The notes under the pieces were generated by a model. It made no database searches. It saw only the letters and a program-made list of their open reading frames with translations, and was not told the origin of the DNA. This document shows, in pieces, positions 6,903 to 8,077 of a stretch of DNA of 8,077 nucleotides. This stretch comes from CAYJAP01 sp964368425. GTDB lineage: Bacteria; Bacillota; Clostridia; Christensenellales; UBA1242. How positions within the stretch are numbered: the first letter of the stretch is position 1; each line of letters begins with the position of its first letter. The stretch is from NCBI GenBank assembly GCA_964368425.1, contig CAYJAP010000034.1, positions 1 through 8,077 on the forward strand, written 5' to 3'. The position numbers were made by a program, and so were the translations under genes.

Positions 6903-6935
6903 AAATTAAGTGCCTCCCAAAGAAGCACTTAATTT
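6903..6935 (-). promoter_or_regulatory. Hairpin in the rpmH-rnpA gap, possible attenuator or processing site
   Basis: On the minus strand, AAATTAAGTGC and GCACTTAATTT form a perfect 11-bp stem with an 11-base loop, beginning two bases after the rpmH stop codon and ending 16 bases before the rnpA ATG. No proper T-run follows (ATATAAAGAG), so it is not a convincing full terminator. TTAAGTGC recurs immediately after the rnpA ATG (6883-6876), so the downstream arm could instead pair there and put the ribosome binding site and ATG in a loop. The stem is seen in the sequence; the regulatory role is inference. Confidence 0.6.
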
Positions 6936-6937
6936 TA

Positions 6938-7072
6938 TTATGCTGATAGTTTTTTTCTTCCGCGTTTTCTACGATTCGCTAAAACATTTCTTCCGCCCTT
7001 AGTTTTCATTCTTTCGCGAAAACCATGAACTTTGCTTCTTTGTTTCTTTTTAGGTTGATATGTTCTTTTCAT
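6938..7072 (-). CDS. rpmH: 50S ribosomal protein L34 (bL34)
   Basis: This 44-residue gene, easily missed because of its size, encodes MKRTYQPKKKQRSKVHGF, continuing RERMKTKGGRNVLANRRKR and ending GRKKLSA. That is the complete, highly conserved L34 of the large ribosomal subunit, rich in Arg and Lys. The ATG at 7072 has a strong GAGGAGAGG ribosome binding site; the stop is TAA at 6940-6938. rpmH followed by rnpA is one of the most conserved bacterial gene pairs. The gene sits about 90 bases after a strong promoter and heads the rnpA-yidD-yidC-jag unit. Confidence 0.98.
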   Translation of the reverse strand: MKRTYQPKKKQRSKVHGFRERMKTKGGRNVLANRRKRGRKKLSA

Positions 7073-7162
7073 GCTAGCCTCTCCTCTTATTACTATTCAA
7101 AAGCAATATGTTTGTTATTTGTCGCACTATAATGACGATTTAATGCTTTTAATTGCGGTATT

Positions 7163-7191
7163 AGTATAAGTAATAACGGGTGAAAAGTCAA
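7163..7191 (-). promoter_or_regulatory. Sigma-A promoter of rpmH-rnpA-yidD-yidC-jag
   Basis: On the minus strand, -35 TTGACT (7191-7186) and -10 TATACT (7168-7163) are separated by exactly 17 bases; each box has five of six consensus bases. Transcription would start near 7156, giving an rpmH leader of about 80 bases. The leader holds AAAAGCA and TGCTTTT segments that could pair weakly; I see no recognisable riboswitch in it. The stretch between this promoter and the dnaN terminator (7192-7233) is AT-rich, with nothing else recognisable. Confidence 0.85.
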
Positions 7192-7233
7192 CAGGAATAT
7201 ATTGTATTTTTGTTTTTTAGATAAAATTTATTG

Positions 7234-7264
7234 TAAAAAATAAAACCTGATGAGACAGGTTTTA
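7234..7264 (-). terminator. Intrinsic terminator of dnaN
   Basis: On the minus strand, TAAAACCTG and CAGGTTTTA (7264-7256 and 7249-7241) form a perfect 9-bp stem with a 6-base TCTCAT loop, followed at once by TTTTTT (7240-7235). It begins 13 bases after the dnaN stop codon. It separates the dnaN transcript from the rpmH unit, which has its own promoter downstream. The opposite strand has only a short T-run, so it looks one-directional. Confidence 0.9.
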
Positions 7265-7277
7265 CTATAAAATTTAA

Positions 7278-8077
7278 TTATTCCATTCTAACAGGAAGTA
7301 TTAAATATAAAAATTCGTTTGTGTCGTTGCTTGTTATAATACATGGAGCGACTGAAGAAGATAGACTTAATTTAATAAACTCATCAGAGATTACTCTCAG
7401 TGCGTCACTAAAATATTTTGCGTTGAAGGCAATCGATAAATCTTTACCTGTTAAAGCCACGGTTATATTTTCCTTAATATCTCCTATCTCGCTTCTACTA
7501 CTTAATACCATAACCTTGTCGGTGATATTAAATCTTACTACGTTGTTTTTATCTATTCTAGATAACAGTCCCGCTCTATCCAAAGCATCTTCTAATTGAT
7601 TTTTATTTATTATAACATTAGTTGTAAAGTTTACAGGAATAATTTGTTTATGATTAATAAAATCCCCATCAAGTAATCTGGTTACAATTTTTGTGTCTTC
7701 TAAATCAACCATTAAATAATTTTTTTGAATATATACTTTTATATTTTCATCAGAGTCATCTAATAATTTACTTATTTCATTTAAAGAACGTGCTGGCACA
7801 GTAACACTTGTTTTAATTGTGGATTTTACCAACTCTTTCTTAACTAGCGCCAACCTGTATCCATCAAGAGAAACTGCTTCAATATTTTTATCCGTTATTT
7901 CTAATTTACATCCTTTTAAGATTGGGCGAGCATCATCTTGAGCTACGGCAAAGATTACTTTATTTATTAAACTTTTAAAATTACCTTTTGTTATTTCAAA
8001 ATATTCAGCATTTTCTAATTTTTTAATAATAGGAAATTCTTCACTATTTAAACATTGTATAGTACCAAAACTATCAG
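7278..8077 (-). CDS. dnaN: DNA polymerase III subunit beta (sliding clamp), C-terminal part
   Basis: The frame stays open from the stop codon at 7278 to the right edge, giving the last 265 residues; roughly the first 100 are outside the window. The product is the ring-shaped processivity clamp that holds replicative polymerase on DNA. Seen directly: KGNFKSLINKVIFAVAQDDA followed by RPILKGCKLEI, the start of the second clamp fold; SLDGYRLAL, equivalent to the conserved TDGHRLAL that lines the partner-binding pocket; and a C-terminal ILPVRME, matching the family's (M/L)PVR-type end that completes that pocket. A TTG at 7853 that could be mistaken for a start is the Leu of DGYRLAL. It is on the same strand as rpmH, upstream of it, and has its own terminator. 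dnaA is expected to the right but cannot be seen. Confidence 0.96.
   Translation of the reverse strand, partial: DSFGTIQCLNSEEFPIIKKLENAEYFEITKGNFKSLINKVIFAVAQDDARPILKGCKLEITDKNIEAVSLDGYRLALVKKELVKSTIKTSVTVPARSLNEISKLLDDSDENIKVYIQKNYLMVDLEDTKIVTRLLDGDFINHKQIIPVNFTTNVIINKNQLEDALDRAGLLSRIDKNNVVRFNITDKVMVLSSRSEIGDIKENITVALTGKDLSIAFNAKYFSDALRVISDEFIKLSLSSSVAPCIITSNDTNEFLYLILPVRME

Noticed and set aside
6926..6928. GTG as the rnpA start
   Set aside because: It would add 14 unrelated residues and lies in the stem of the rpmH-rnpA hairpin; the ATG at 6886 fits the family and has a purine-rich site upstream.
6903..6935. Full intrinsic terminator after rpmH
   Set aside because: The stem is good but no T-run follows on the transcribed strand, and rnpA has no promoter of its own visible in the 51-base gap, so read-through is needed.
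7073..7277. Possible oriC between rpmH and dnaN
   Set aside because: The gap is AT-rich, but I find no TTATCCACA-type DnaA boxes there, and the space is filled by a terminator, a promoter and the rpmH leader. Isolated near-matches elsewhere, such as TTATCCATA inside yidC, are single and within genes.
7851..7853. TTG as a dnaN start codon
   Set aside because: The frame stays open upstream to the window edge and encodes conserved clamp sequence (ARPILKG, SLDGYRLAL), so this codon is an internal Leu and the gene is cut by the edge.

Overview
This is a conserved chromosomal housekeeping block from the replication-origin region of an AT-rich, low-GC Gram-positive (Firmicutes/Clostridia-like) bacterium. 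The gene set, the Jag protein with its KH and R3H domains, the strong AG-rich Shine-Dalgarno sites and the canonical parS sequence all point that way; I cannot name a genus. Every gene lies on the minus strand, so transcription runs right to left. In transcription order they are dnaN (partial), rpmH, rnpA, yidD, yidC, jag/khpB, mnmE, mnmG and rsmG. There is no mobile element, CRISPR array, rRNA or tRNA, and no sign of a novel accessory system. What repays a second look is the regulatory and architectural detail.

Right part (about 7200-8077): the C-terminal two thirds of the DNA sliding clamp gene dnaN runs off the window edge and ends at a clear intrinsic terminator (7234-7264). Middle (4250-7200): a strong sigma-A-type promoter (7163-7191) starts a unit carrying rpmH (ribosomal protein L34), rnpA (RNase P protein), yidD and yidC (membrane-protein insertion) and jag (RNA-binding protein). 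A hairpin lies between rpmH and rnpA, rnpA-yidD and yidD-yidC overlap, and the unit ends at an intrinsic terminator overlapping the jag stop codon. Left part (1-4222): an extended -10 promoter (4194-4222) starts mnmE-mnmG-rsmG, encoding the two subunits of the tRNA wobble-uridine modification enzyme and the 16S rRNA G527 methyltransferase.

Two perfect 16-bp parS sites (ParB-binding centromere sites) flank rsmG. Each directly abuts the TAA stop codon of the preceding gene (mnmG or rsmG). The parA/parB genes often found next to rsmG are not in the window; the 225 bases left of the first parS contain no gene I can support.

The main structural oddity is that dnaN is co-oriented with and upstream of rpmH, with no dnaA and no DnaA-box cluster between them. 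In the textbook Bacillus arrangement rpmH-rnpA and dnaA-dnaN diverge from the origin. This suggests that oriC lies to the right of the window and that the dnaA-dnaN block is inverted or relocated relative to that layout.
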